Shown here piece by piece: positions 23,429 through 33,960 of a stretch of 64,000 bases of DNA; position 1 is the stretch's first letter, and each line of letters begins with the position of its first letter. The stretch is from positions 3,770,001-3,834,000 of the forward strand of contig CM067541.1 in assembly GCA_034509755.1 (NCBI GenBank), given 5' to 3'. The stretch is from Anisodus tanguticus. Lineage: Eukaryota > Streptophyta > Magnoliopsida > Solanales > Solanaceae. Below the pieces are notes generated by a model. The model was not told the origin of the DNA, ran no database searches, and saw only the letters and a list, made by a program, of their open reading frames with translations. The position numbers and the translations under genes are program-made.

Positions 23429-23440
23429 GGGACTCGAACC
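23429..23440 (-). promoter_or_regulatory. Pol III B-box-like motif in hAT arm
   Basis: Minus-strand GGTTCGAGTCCC matches GGTTCGANTCC exactly, next to a T/A run at 23401-23418. Confidence 0.5.
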
Positions 23441-23532
23441 GGGACGGGACATGGTCTCGTCCCGACCCGTCCCGGTCCGCTCCAGCCCGCCAGTACAGAC
23501 CGATCCCGATCCCGCCCGAACCCCCCTTTTGC

Positions 23533-23597
23533 AAAAATAACCGTTGCACCAACGGCCATTTTACATTTTGGTCGTTGTGCAACAGCCATTTTTGGCC
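23533..23597. repeat. Paired subterminal hairpins of hAT copy 3
   Basis: AACCGTTGCACCAACGGCCATT, given here as two arms (AACCGTTG and CAACGGCCATT), followed by TGGTCGTTGTGCAACAGCCA. Same arrangement as copies 1 and 2. Confidence 0.75.
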
Positions 23598-23875
23598 TCA
23601 CCCCTCCCCCTCCCCCCCTACCCCCTTAATATTTATTTTTAACCCATAAGTTATTATATTTACACTTTAACTCAATTTCTCAACTATAAATAACTCATTT
23701 TCTCTTCATCTTTTTCACAAATCTTCCTACAATCTCTCAATTTATATCTCTACAAGTCTACATTGTCTACTAAATATTGAATTTTATTTATTCATTTGGG
23801 AGTGAAGTTGGCAACTAGCTTGAGGATATTCCATCGAGCAAAGTTTCAATTTTCAACCTCTTGATTACACGTTGA

Positions 23876-24034
23876 CGTTACGTCGGCGTTTGGTACATTC
23901 GTTCCTTCATTAAATTATTATTTTCTGTTTATTTTATTTAGCGCACTTAATTTCAATTACGTCGACGTTTGGTACATTCGTTCCTTCATTAAATTATTAT
24001 TTTATGTTTATTTTATTTAGCGCACTTAATTTCA
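23876..24034 (+). repeat. Direct duplication in the hAT leader
   Basis: The block starting CGTTTGGTACATTCGTTCC and running to GCGCACTTAATTTCAATTAC occurs twice in tandem (about 23886-23957 and 23967-24038). Copy 2 has it once (around 14441-14510). Confidence 0.8.
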
Positions 24035-24072
24035 ATTACTTTAATTATTTATTAGTATATTATAAATTTATA

Positions 24073-26470
24073 ATGGAATGATTTAAACGTGTGCTTACGG
24101 GTAGGGGTCATGTTTCTTCTAGTATGGGCAACAAGGACAAGGGTCCTATTTCTAGACAGAATCATATTCCTACACATGATAATTTTGTTGATACTGAACA
24201 TTTTCCTACAATACCATTAGATTTTGACGAGGAGCTATTTTCTGAAAATCAAGAAGACTTTAATTTAGACGATAATCTAGATGATACACCCACTAATGTA
24301 GATGAAAACACACCCACTAGTGCACCTTCAACTGAAATGACTCCTATTGCCCCTAGTATGAGACGAGGTCCAGCAAAACGAACATTAAAATCAGATGCAT
24401 GAACATTTTTTGATAGGGACGTAGAGAATCAAGTAGCTAGATGTAAAATTTGTAAAGATATTTTAAAATTGAAAAAGGTCAAGGTGGGACGGGGGGTTTA
24501 ATGAGACACGTATCAAGGTCTTATCCAGCTAGGTATGCCCAATACGAGGCTTCAAAATCGGGTGCGCAAACGTCCGCTTCGTCGGGACAAGGTTCACATA
24601 CTGTCCCGGAACAAGTACATGGTCAAATTAACCCTATGACGGGAAATTGTAGGCCCTAAATACGATAAACATAGAGATAGGGAAGCAATAGCAAAATTAG
24701 TTGATGTGGAGGGTTTGCCTTTTTCATTTCCTTCATCTCCCGGTTTTATTCATTACATTAGAGATATGTATAATCCTGCTTTTAACGGTTTTTCTAGATC
24801 AACTGTTAAGAGAGATGTATTTAAATTTGCACATGAATATCAACAGTATTTACGTTATTCATTATATCATTTTAATGGCAAAGTGATTATCACTTCTGAT
24901 ATAGACCGTAGTACTAACGGTCATGATTATTTAACGGTAACCTGTCATTTGATAGATTATAAATGGTCTATGCAAAAACGTATCTTAGCGTATAAATATA
25001 TAGATGATAGGCACACTGGTACTTTTATTGCAGAAAATATTTATCAAGCTTGCGATTATTACGGAATAACTGATGAAATTATGACTATTACATTAGATAA
25101 CGCTTCTTCTAACAATTACGCTATTACAATTTTAAAAAATAGTTTAACTCAATCTTTTCCAGATCATTTTCATATAAAATGTGTGTGCCATATATATAAT
25201 TTAGTTGTAAATGATGGTCTATCACTTTTTAAAGACATTCTTAGTAAAATACAATTTGCTATAAACTTTATTTTTAAAAATAATATAATACAACGAAGAA
25301 AAGAATATAAAAAAACTTGTCACAATTGCCAACTACCTTATAGAAAAAATTCAGAAGAAGTACCCACTAGGTGTAATTCTTTATACGAGCAACTACTTGT
25401 TGCTTATGACTATAGAAAACCTATTACTTTATTTTTTAACTCTCATAATCAAAATCTAGCTGATATGGTTGTAGATAGGGATTGAGAAAAAATTTCGAAC
25501 TTATTGTATTTTTAGAGAAATTTTTTCAAGCAACAAAAGAATTTTTCGATATATATTATCCTACTATTTCAACTATGTTGTTTTATATAGCTCTAATATT
25601 TTTATTACTTAATGAATATATGGAAAAATCAGCTTATAAGACAACTATTAATTTTTTTTTATTCTTATTCCTACTATTTATATTATTGGTTCTGTATTAA
25701 ATCCGACTATTAAAATAGATGGTATTAAATCACTTATTGAAAGTATTTATGATTGTATAGATGTACTACCACCTTCAAGTCCCAAAAATCCAAATCACCC
25801 ACCACCTATTGAAGAAACTAAAGAAGAAGTGTTGTCTAGCGTAGAAGACGAATGCAAAAAAGTATATAGGTTTAACCAACAAGAAAGTGCTAACAACCTA
25901 CCGGCTTCCATACCATCTTCTTCTTCTTCAACACAACCTTACAAAAGACATGATGTTTCTGCAGCTAGTATTGAAAGCCTCAGAAATAGAATGTGCGGCC
26001 GTACCGCTACTAACCAAATTAGCGAGTTTGATATTTTTGTTTTGCAGGGTTCTGTACCGTACCAAACAGTTCTCAATGAAGAAGGACGTGAAGACTTGCT
26101 GAAATACTGGAGGGGGAATGAGAAGACCTTTCCGACACTTTTAATGATGGCCCGAGATGTTTTGAACATTCAAGCGTCATCAACGACGTCTGAAAGCGTT
26201 TTTTCTACCGGCAGATATCAAATAGGATAGCACAAACACTCATTAGCCGGAGACAGCTTGGAGACTGTAGTATTATTCAGAGATTGGATACGAGCGGAGC
26301 GGAGAAGGTGCGGTCAACAGGAGATCAACGAAGAAGAAGACGAAAACTACAACGAAATCTTATCCGAAGGTGGTGGAAGCGACGTGGAGCAATTTGACCA
26401 ACAAATAATTTCAACCGAAGAACCACATGAAATTATCAAGAAACTAGAACATGTTTTTTTCAAAATGTAA
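24073..26470 (+). pseudogene. hAT transposase remnant, longest frames of the three copies
   Basis: The ATG at 24073 is followed at once by a stop (GAA TGA, where copy 2 reads GAA GGA). The acidic N-terminal region is open at 24091-24402 and stops where copy 2 has Trp (GATGCATGA versus GATGCATGG). A BED-like region follows with a deletion. The catalytic core is open at 24706-25485 (STVKRDVFKFAHEYQQYL, IMTITLDNASSNNYAI, HIKCVCHIYNLVV) and again ends where copy 2 has Trp. The dimerisation region is open at 25829-26230 (KYWRGNEKTFPTLLMMARDV, SESVFSTGRYQIG). The acidic tail runs to 26470. Two of the stops are TGG-to-TGA changes, as expected from cytosine deamination of a silenced copy. Confidence 0.9.
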
Positions 26471-26846
26471 TTTTTTTAATTGCAATTTTACTATGTAATT
26501 TGTAACTTTTGAACAACACCACAAAGTTGCAATTTTGACAATTGTATTTGTATTACAAAAAAAAAATCATATGTCTATTAAATAATATAAGAGGCACAAA
26601 AATAGTATTGGGATGTTTTTATTACACTATCTTGTTTAATTATTGAAGTTTTTTTATATATATGTTATTTTTTAAATTAAGTGCAAAAAAAAAAAAATTG
26701 ATCCCGACCCGATCCCGGTCCCGACCCATCCCCGACCCGACAGGATCGGAAACGGGACTGGACGGCGGTGAATACCGCCCCGATCCCGCCCCAACCCCGC
26801 CGGTCTCGACCCGACGGATTCGATCCCGGCCCACTTGCCAGTCTTA

Positions 26847-26854
26847 GTTATATA
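26847..26854. repeat. Target-site duplication, right (hAT copy 3)
   Basis: GTTATATA, identical to 23311-23318. Confidence 0.92.
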
Positions 26855-27418
26855 TACCACTAACACAAACAAGAACTTTAACTGGTAGAACTTGAAGACG
26901 ACTTTTGTGTATGAAATATATATTGAGGTCTTTGGTTTCTAAGTTTACGTAATTTCTGCATGAAACACGCATTTGCACATGAATTTAGCAATTTTAATTC
27001 AACTTGAGTCGTCGTTGACTTCTTAAAATTTAATTTGGATGTCAACTTGGGGGAAGGACAACCTTCTAATATTATCTTTTACTACTACTCATTACCAAAT
27101 CATGTCTAAGCTTTTCCGGGACATCGTAGGTTCATGTTAAAATTGAAGTGACGTAAGAAGAAAGATGCAAAGGGACCTGCCTCTTGATTCTCAATTAAAG
27201 AGGAAGGGACTCCATTTCGTTTTCTAATTTCTAATCCCATAAGTTTTTTTTTTTTTTTAATGACAATCACAAGAGAATTCGCAGACGCTAATTTTAAAAG
27301 ATTTATTAAGAGCTAATTAAGATAGTTTGGCATCCATATTAAAATTATTACTACAAGATTAGGGTAATAATTAAAAATAAAAAATATAAAACTAAAATTA
27401 CTCACAATATCCCATCGA
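26855..27418. other. Intergenic, no gene seen
   Basis: AT-rich with a T-run at about 27246-27260. No feature recognised. Confidence 0.5.
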
Positions 27419-28551
27419 CCTCATTTGTTTGCACTTAATGGATGTCTAAATCTGAATGGTTCAGACCTTAGACCATTAAGTGTGTTTGTTTACATTAAGA
27501 TCTAAGTACTTATTTGTTCTGAATAAATTCTAAACATTAAGATCTTGAACAAAGTCTTAATGACATTAACATTTAGTTTTGTATGGATAATTTTTACCAC
27601 CACCCTGTTTACAACCACCAGCTCCACCCCCACCCTGCCCTCCCAACCCTACCCATCCCTCCACCCCCACACCCACCTCATTTCCACCCATCACCCCATC
27701 ATGCCACTAATCTCCTCCGCCATCACAACCATCATCACCCACCACCCATCCACCCTCACCTCCTCTCCACCCCTCACCCCACCACCACTAACCATGCACC
27801 TCTGTCATCACAACCACCACCATCCTAACCCTCATAACTCCACCCCACTTCCCATTACCCATCCCATTACCATTAACCACATATACTATCACAACCAGCA
27901 CCACTGTCAATTACCGCCACCCACTCCATCCATCTCACCACCACTAACCAAATTTGTCATCACAATCACCACCACTGTCAACTACCACCACCTCTCACCA
28001 CCCACTCTCCAACCCCACCGCACTATCCTCCCACCCCATCCTACTTCACTATCACTGCGCCCAATATATCCTTACTACCAACCACCTCTACCATCATAAC
28101 TAGTTTCGCCGCCAACTAACACCATCATCAACCGCCACACATTCTTTAGCCACCATCACCAACACTGTCAATTACTAACACTAACCAACTCTACCATCAC
28201 TACCACTACCACCATTGCGCCAATTACTACAACACCAATCACCTCCACCATCATAACTATCATCACCACCACTACAAAGCATCTCCACTATCACTAGCGA
28301 ACATAAATGTTTTATTTTTTATCAAATAATAATATAGTTTTATTAGATTTAAATTTATTTTCTAATATTTAGTTATTTTTTAATTTGAATTGTATATTAG
28401 TTATGTTTATACAAATACAATATGCACATTCATATGTTGAAAAACAAACAATTTTAATCATTCAATATTCAGATCTAGAGACAACATTTTAATAATTTAT
28501 ATGTGCATTCAAATTCAGACACCTTAATCTTAATGAAAACAAATGAGGCCT
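27419..28551. mobile_element. Non-autonomous TIR element with CCA/ATC-rich core
   Basis: The left end ACCTCATTTGTTTGCACTTA and the reversed right end GGCCTCATTTGTTTTCATTA are inverted relatives, and both continue through TGTCTRAATYTGAATG. The 700-bp centre (27590-28300) is made of degenerate CCA, CAC and ATC triplets, which open a false 184-codon frame. No target duplication is clear, so the superfamily is not assigned. Confidence 0.65.
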
Positions 28552-29389
28552 TAATCTTCCTCATCCTCATCATCTTTCTCCTTTCTTCTTCTACAAACTT
28601 TGGAGGTGGTTTGACCCGCTTTTGATTTGGATCAAAGTTTGAAATTCATCATTGTTGAACTAATATTGAAGTCTTGAAATAGGTTTTACAATCTAATGAC
28701 ATCCCAAGTTTCTCCCTTTTCTTTTTCACGTCTTCTTGTTCTATTCGCCATTTGTTGGAGAAACTACGCGATATTTTTGGACGTAACTCAATCTTAAAGG
28801 TTAGCTCATGTGGAGAGTATTACCTAAGATCATATAAGAGTCTCCCCTACATGCCTAGGACTAGAAACTTGAGTGTGAACAACATAACACCGAGACCCAA
28901 GTAATACTAAGAAACACAAGATGGTTATGTGCTCTTGTACCATGTGAAGATCGATATGATACTTGAGCTTATTCAATCTAAGATCAAGATCAAGAGGGGA
29001 TGTTTGTCCAAGACCACATAAAGAGACCACAATCCAATTTCTCAACGAACGTGGGACTTGACATCCATAAACATGAAGAGATGGACGTACTGACCATTAA
29101 TTGCTGAAACAATTTCTTATTAAATTTTCTTGTTGAAGGGATATAACAGATGTATGTACTAATGTAAGCATTCATAATTTCATATGTACACATATACTTT
29201 CATAAGTCCATTTCCAAATGCGAAACAAAACAACATATACCAAAAAACAAAAATCAGAACAGAAAGGATAAGAAGAAACACAAAAAGGAAAAATAACTAA
29301 AGAAGAGGAAAAAGCCAATGTGCATTACATCTTACAAATCAGCCATGATAACTGATCACAACATTGTTTAACATCCAAATCAACACAAA
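28552..29389. other. Intergenic, no gene seen
   Basis: No domain in any short frame. The last part is probably the 3' UTR of the gene at 29390-29710. Confidence 0.45.
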
Positions 29390-29710
29390 TTAACCTCCAC
29401 ATCCGCCACAACCGCCACCACAACCACCTCCAACTGCAGCTCCACAACCACCACTATTAGTATTTTTCTTATGATCACGAGCCCGTTTATCGTTACTAGT
29501 TACAGCAGTAGCTGCACCACCAGATCCAGCCAAAACAACCATATTCCCGTCTCTTGTGGTAGCCTTCTTCGTACCTGTTTCTACGTCGTCGGGTCCTAAT
29601 TTTGGCTTCTTAAATCTACCTCCTCGGCCGGTGCATAGGCAGCATAATAAATTACAAGCTGTGAAGGCCACAGAAGCGATGACTATGAACACAATAGCGT
29701 ATACCTTCAT
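29390..29710 (-). CDS. Small membrane-anchored glycine/cysteine-rich protein
   Basis: A 106-residue protein, ATG at 29710. Residues 1-26 are hydrophobic and read as a signal anchor or signal peptide (MKVYAIVFIVIASVAFTACN), ending in Cys-rich LLCCLC. A basic GRGGRFKKPKLGP stretch follows, then a polar centre with TGTKKATTRDG, and a Gly/Cys tail (GGGCGGGCGGCGG). The function is unknown to me. The architecture resembles uncharacterised plant glycine-rich proteins. Three MITEs lie 230-890 bp upstream. A possible damaged relative lies at 22685-23039. Single exon, no obvious defects. It could alternatively be a chance frame, but codon structure and anchor argue for a gene. Confidence 0.7.
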   Translation of the reverse strand: MKVYAIVFIVIASVAFTACNLLCCLCTGRGGRFKKPKLGPDDVETGTKKATTRDGNMVVLAGSGGAATAVTSNDKRARDHKKNTNSGGCGAAVGGGCGGGCGGCGG

Positions 29711-29942
29711 ATTCTCCTCCTTTGAATGAGGATAACTGCCTCTCTATATTTCAACTCCTTGTGTAGACTCTCGCTTTAAAAACCTATCAGTCATCAATTG
29801 AGGTTTAATTTATTTAAGTACGTACTTTACGACGAAGTTCATACTGCATATTCTTTTGGATCTAACTTATACATATTGATGATGTAAACATATTTTCAAT
29901 ATCATATGTATTTTAACATGTTGTATCAAGTTAGTTTTTTTA

Positions 29943-30136
29943 CTCATCCGTCCTAATTTAAGTGTTTTACTTTTTTTTTTTATCTGTATAAAAAAGAGTC
30001 TCTTTCTATATTTTTAGTAAGTTTACAATTAAAACATCCTACATGACAAGTTTATAATCAGGATTCAAAAGCATCTCTTTATTTCTTAAATTCCGTGTCT
30101 AGTCAAACTAAGACACCTAAATTGGGACGGAGGGAG
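29943..30136. mobile_element. Stowaway-type MITE (first of three)
   Basis: Left CTCATCCGTCCTAATTTAAG, right reversed CTCCCTCCGTCCCAATTTAG, flanked by TA on both sides. 194 bp. Confidence 0.85.
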
Positions 30137-30141
30137 TATTA

Positions 30142-30298
30142 CTCCTTCTTGTTTTATTTTATGTGTCTTAATTTGACTGGGTACGAAGCTTAAAAAAAGA
30201 AATTAAACCTTGTGATCTTAGACTAAATATGTATTTAATGTACCAAATTGCTCTTAAATCTTGTGGAATTACATTGAAACGGAGGGAGTATTAGGTTA
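30142..30298. mobile_element. Stowaway-type MITE (second of three)
   Basis: Left CTCCTTCTTGTTTTATTT, right reversed CTCCCTCCGTTTCAATGTAA, flanked by TA. It begins only 5 bp after the first one. 157 bp. Confidence 0.8.
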
Positions 30299-30336
30299 CT
30301 AAATTAAGGTGACTAGACGCAATTACGTATATGTTA

Positions 30337-30597
30337 CTCCCTTTGTCTCAATTTATTTGATACATTTCGAATTTTGAGAGTCGAACAGTTCAATTTTGAC
30401 CGTTAATTCAGGCATTGAATTTTTAAGTTTCTTGAAATAAAATTTACATAGTTGAAAACTACATAAAAATACTATAAGTCTACAATAATTAACAATTCAT
30501 AATATTTAGAAGATATATGAAAAAATTTACTGTCAAAAGAAAAACTTGTTTGAATCTCGAAATTCGAAATATGTTACATAAATTGGGATGGAGGAAG
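30337..30597. mobile_element. Stowaway-type MITE (third of three)
   Basis: Left CTCCCTTTGTCTCAATTTAT, right reversed CTTCCTCCATCCCAATTTAT, flanked by TA. 261 bp. Confidence 0.85.
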
Positions 30598-31600
30598 TAT
30601 TATAGATTAAATTAAATAAATGATTTATGAAAATAATTATATTATATCAATGAGCAGAAGTTAAACTCTATTGTCTTTTATGCAAAATAATGTAACTTGG
30701 GAAATCATTCTTCTTTCTTAAATCAAATCATTTGCAACTATTCAGAATACTATGTCCTTTTTTTTCTTACTTTCCCCTTAGGGTAGATCTATGAAGTCAA
30801 AGTCAACCATGACAGATCCCTATGACGTGGCTGTTTGATTAAGATTTCAATTATTAGTAGTGTATCATTGTAGTTGAATGGAAAAAAGTCAACAATATCG
30901 ATGAGATTTGAGTATAGAGGTGTCCTAGCAATTTCTTTCAATTTAAGAAATGTTGATGGAGCTGGTGGTATGTTCTTAAATTTTTGGTTGGCTTGACTTG
31001 TTAGGAACATAATAATAGTGATGTTTGTATCATTCTTGGCATAAGAGTTAAAAGACTAGCGATAGCGTTCGAATTTCATTTCAATTTGACTTTTGTGGGT
31101 GAAGTTAATGATGCATCGTTGTTGTTTAATTTAAATATCAAACTCCTCCATAAATTTTGAGTTATAGTAATTCATTCTCATTTTTCTATGTCCAATTATT
31201 TTTTCGTTGTTAATTGATCAAAAAGTTATTTAAAAGTATATTAACAAATTTTATTTATGAGATGTTTTTAACATGGAAGCACATCAACACACATTTGGCC
31301 ATGGTTTCTAGATGAACTTTAATGCTCAAGCCTACTTGATCACAGTTTACTAAACCTGTCTGGGTTGACCAGACTCACAATAGTGCACTAGATGCACCAA
31401 AATTGGATCAGCATTATTTTTAAGTTTTCCAACTTATCTCAACATGTTTGAACTAGTACTCCTCGAGTCTCAACTCAAGATCATAAATGACTACATAACA
31501 TATGTACATACTCAAAATGCATTAGAATGCAAATATTCAAAATGAATCATCCGCTCATTAGCATTGCTAATATGGATTTAAGTTTACAACTTAAGTACAT
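30598..31600. other. Intergenic; one open frame not supported
   Basis: A 73-residue frame at 30789-31010 (minus) has a protein-like composition (PPAPSTFLKLKEIARTPLYS), but I recognise no family, and it lacks a supported start or exon partner. It could be an exon relic. Confidence 0.35.
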
Positions 31601-31654
31601 ACACCCTCCGTCCCAAATTATTTTTCATATTTCACTTTTCAAGAGTTTTGGTAG

Positions 31655-31930
31655 CGGATTAAATCTAGTTATACGAGTATTAGTAATGCATGAGTTTGTA
31701 ATTATGAAGGGAATCTATGTATTGTTTTTAATAGGATTTAGCTATTTGATTATTAGTTATTTCATCTTATATCATGTATAAAATACTATATTGATTCCCT
31801 TATAACTTATACATGTATTAGTTATATATGCGGGTTTTTAATTATAAATCAACATCGTATTAATTTTATACATGAATAATTTACCTCCTAATCAGCTACC
31901 AAATATGATACTGCACTAGCTATATTGATT
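31655..31930. repeat. AT-rich MITE-like remnant
   Basis: Repeated motifs such as ATTAGTAATGCATGAG and TACATGTATTAGTTATA, in both orientations, recall the TIR element at 49648-50493. A single Stowaway-like end (CCTCCGTCCCAAATTATTTT) lies just before it at about 31605. Ends are not clear. Confidence 0.35.
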
Positions 31931-32385
31931 TTAATACATAAATTATAGGGGTGTTCATGGTTCGATTTGGGTCAGCTTTTAGTTAAAATCAAAATCAAAC
32001 CAAGTTAGTCAATTTTTAAATTATTAAAATCAAACCAAACCAAATATAATACACAACCATCGGCTTGGATTGGTCTGTGATTTTGTAGTTTTGTAAAAAC
32101 TTAATGGTAGTTCTCTCTTTTATTTTTTCTTACAATTAGGAAAGAATTTTCATCATTTTCCAACTTATAATTCGTTGTTACCCTTCTATTGTGGTGGCTA
32201 TAATTTTCTTAAATTATGTAAAAAATGTCTTAAGATTTATAAGTTTTAATTAAGTAAATAGAGTTTATGAAAAATATAAAAATAATTAGGTAAACTTCAT
32301 AATAGTTGTTTCTTTGAATAAATGGGTTTGAATTCATGGCTTTCTTTTAAGAAATGGGTTTAGTTAAGGTGTAATTTCTTCACAG

Positions 32386-32605
32386 AAAACACTGGCACTG
32401 GTGGCATTGGAGGTGTCATTCGAAACGACAATCGAGACTGGATTCTTGGTTTTTCAAAAGGCCTCTCTAACACTTCTACCATCCATGCAGAAATAACAGC
32501 TACTAAAACTTGCTCATGAACAAGGCCAATTCCCTTTGAAAGTGGAGTGTGACTCCACTAAGGTAATCAACATTATCGAACAAGGACATGAAGTTTATAA
32601 CTGTC
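32386..32605 (+). pseudogene. RNase H-like fragment of a non-LTR retrotransposon
   Basis: Translation gives GTGGIGGVIRNDNRDWILGF, then NTSTIHAEITA, and after a frameshift LKVECDSTKVINIIEQG. This is the RVT_3-type RNase H pattern (G-G-V-I-R..G, AE, CDS) found at the end of plant LINEs. The fragment ends abruptly where the gypsy-like terminus TGTCACACCCC begins. Confidence 0.75.
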
Positions 32606-32611
32606 ACACCC

Positions 32612-33960
32612 CAATCTTGGTGGGGTGGACGAGGCGCTTAGTGCCACATCTATACGAGTAATATACTCAGCAATACAAGTAGTTTACTATGTTCAATTAC
32701 CTGCAAATATAATAGCCCAAACAAGTATATAGATATATGGACCTACAAGGCCTTAACTGTAAAAAACATTACATAACACTATTGAGCACATATATTCATC
32801 CGTCTACAAAAGCCTCTAAGAGTGTTTGACAAAATAACTTGGTCGGGATAAGACTCCGGCCTACCCAACTAGCATGTACAACTATATCACAAGTGACTCG
32901 ACTTGGCTACTCCAGAAAGAAGTGGAGCTCACCAAAACTGTGTTGATCAACTGGAGCGTCTACTCACACACTTGTCACCTACGAACCTAGACCTGCAGCA
33001 TGACATGCAACGTCTCCGACAAAAGGGACGTCAGTACGAATAATGCACTGAGTATGTAAGGCAAATAAATCTAATGACAAGGCCTAGAACTTAAAGTAAA
33101 ATAAGTAAATGAGTAATAACAAGTATAGAAGAACTGTCACTTACATGTAAGTTGCATTCTACGAAAAATGCTTATCAACTATATCACGAAAATATCACAA
33201 CCGATTTAGATCTTATCTACTTACTAAATCAAGCTTGCTATCGCAAATACGCTCCGTTTAGAGGAACAAATAGGTCTCGTAGACTGACAAGTAGGCCTCG
33301 ATAGCCGTCAAATAAGCCTCCATGGCTAGAAAATAAGCTCAAAGGTTGACAAATAAGCCGCAAGGGCCAGCAAGTCGTATCTCTCAACGAAACTAGGATG
33401 TGTTTATGTAACTCATCCAACTAAAGTTTCCCCCTTCCGATGATACACCATACGATACATACAATGCATATACTTGTTTAGAAGTAATGCAATTAAGGAA
33501 GTAATACTACTAACGTTACTTGCACTAACAATTGTACGACTAACAAATGTGTGACTCAACTCTCACAAGCCGATTTAGTTTCTATTGATGATAATTCTAT
33601 TGCAACGATCAAATAAACACAATTGAACTTAGGAACAGACTTACAAATCACAAAACTTCCGGCTCAACTACACACCTCTCAATTTCAAGGTAGCAAGAAT
33701 GTCAACTACAAGAGTAAAGTACTTATCACCAATTACTTTTCGTAAATTTTCTAGTCGAGTACACCTCTAATGAGTCATGCCAAATGAAGGAAAGGATAAC
33801 TATTACATACCTTTGAACCGACCCTTTACGATGTTGATGAAATCAACCTCCCTTACAAGTTAGTTAAATAATGATGGAACCGACTCGCTCTTTCAACGAT
33901 AACTTGCTGAAACGTTGCATCTTCAAGAGTATGGCTGAAAGTTTATTTTCACTTTTGTCA
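32612..33960 (-). mobile_element. Gypsy-like LTR region remnant, copy B
   Basis: Starts TGTCACACCCCAATCTTGG on the plus strand, mirroring the GGGGCATGACAC end of copy A at 9.1 kb. The inner block GTGGAGCTCACC..GGTCGGGATAAG (32840-32940) matches copy A inverted. Non-coding. The right limit is approximate. Confidence 0.55.
33270..33385. repeat. Short tandem array, about 21-bp units
   Basis: Five diverged units of the type AGGCCTCGATAGCCGTCAAAT. It occupies a place comparable to the GCCTTCGGGGCTAT array of copy A. Confidence 0.7.

Larger units (their letters stand above)
23319..26846 (+). mobile_element. hAT DNA transposon, copy 3 (longest and best bounded)
   Basis: A 3528-bp element with TIRs TAAGGCTGGCCAGTGGGCC (left) and TAAGACTGGCAAGTGGGCC (right, reversed), a perfect 8-bp duplication, GC-rich arms (to about 23525 and from about 26700), a 5' leader with a 70-bp direct duplication around 23880-24030, and a transposase region on the plus strand. 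Stops in the transposase make it non-autonomous. It is the best reference copy for the family. Confidence 0.95.

Noticed and set aside
9793..26846. Search for a novel multi-gene defence or metabolic system
   Set aside because: All long frames here resolve into copia, hAT or PPR sequence. No unexplained cluster of genes remains.
27545..28099. 184-codon proline/histidine-rich open frame
   Set aside because: Produced by degenerate CCA/ATC triplets inside a TIR element; no domain, and other frames over the same tract are open too.
30789..31010. 73-residue minus-strand frame with protein-like composition
   Set aside because: No recognised family, no supported start and no neighbouring exons. Kept only as a note in the intergenic entry.
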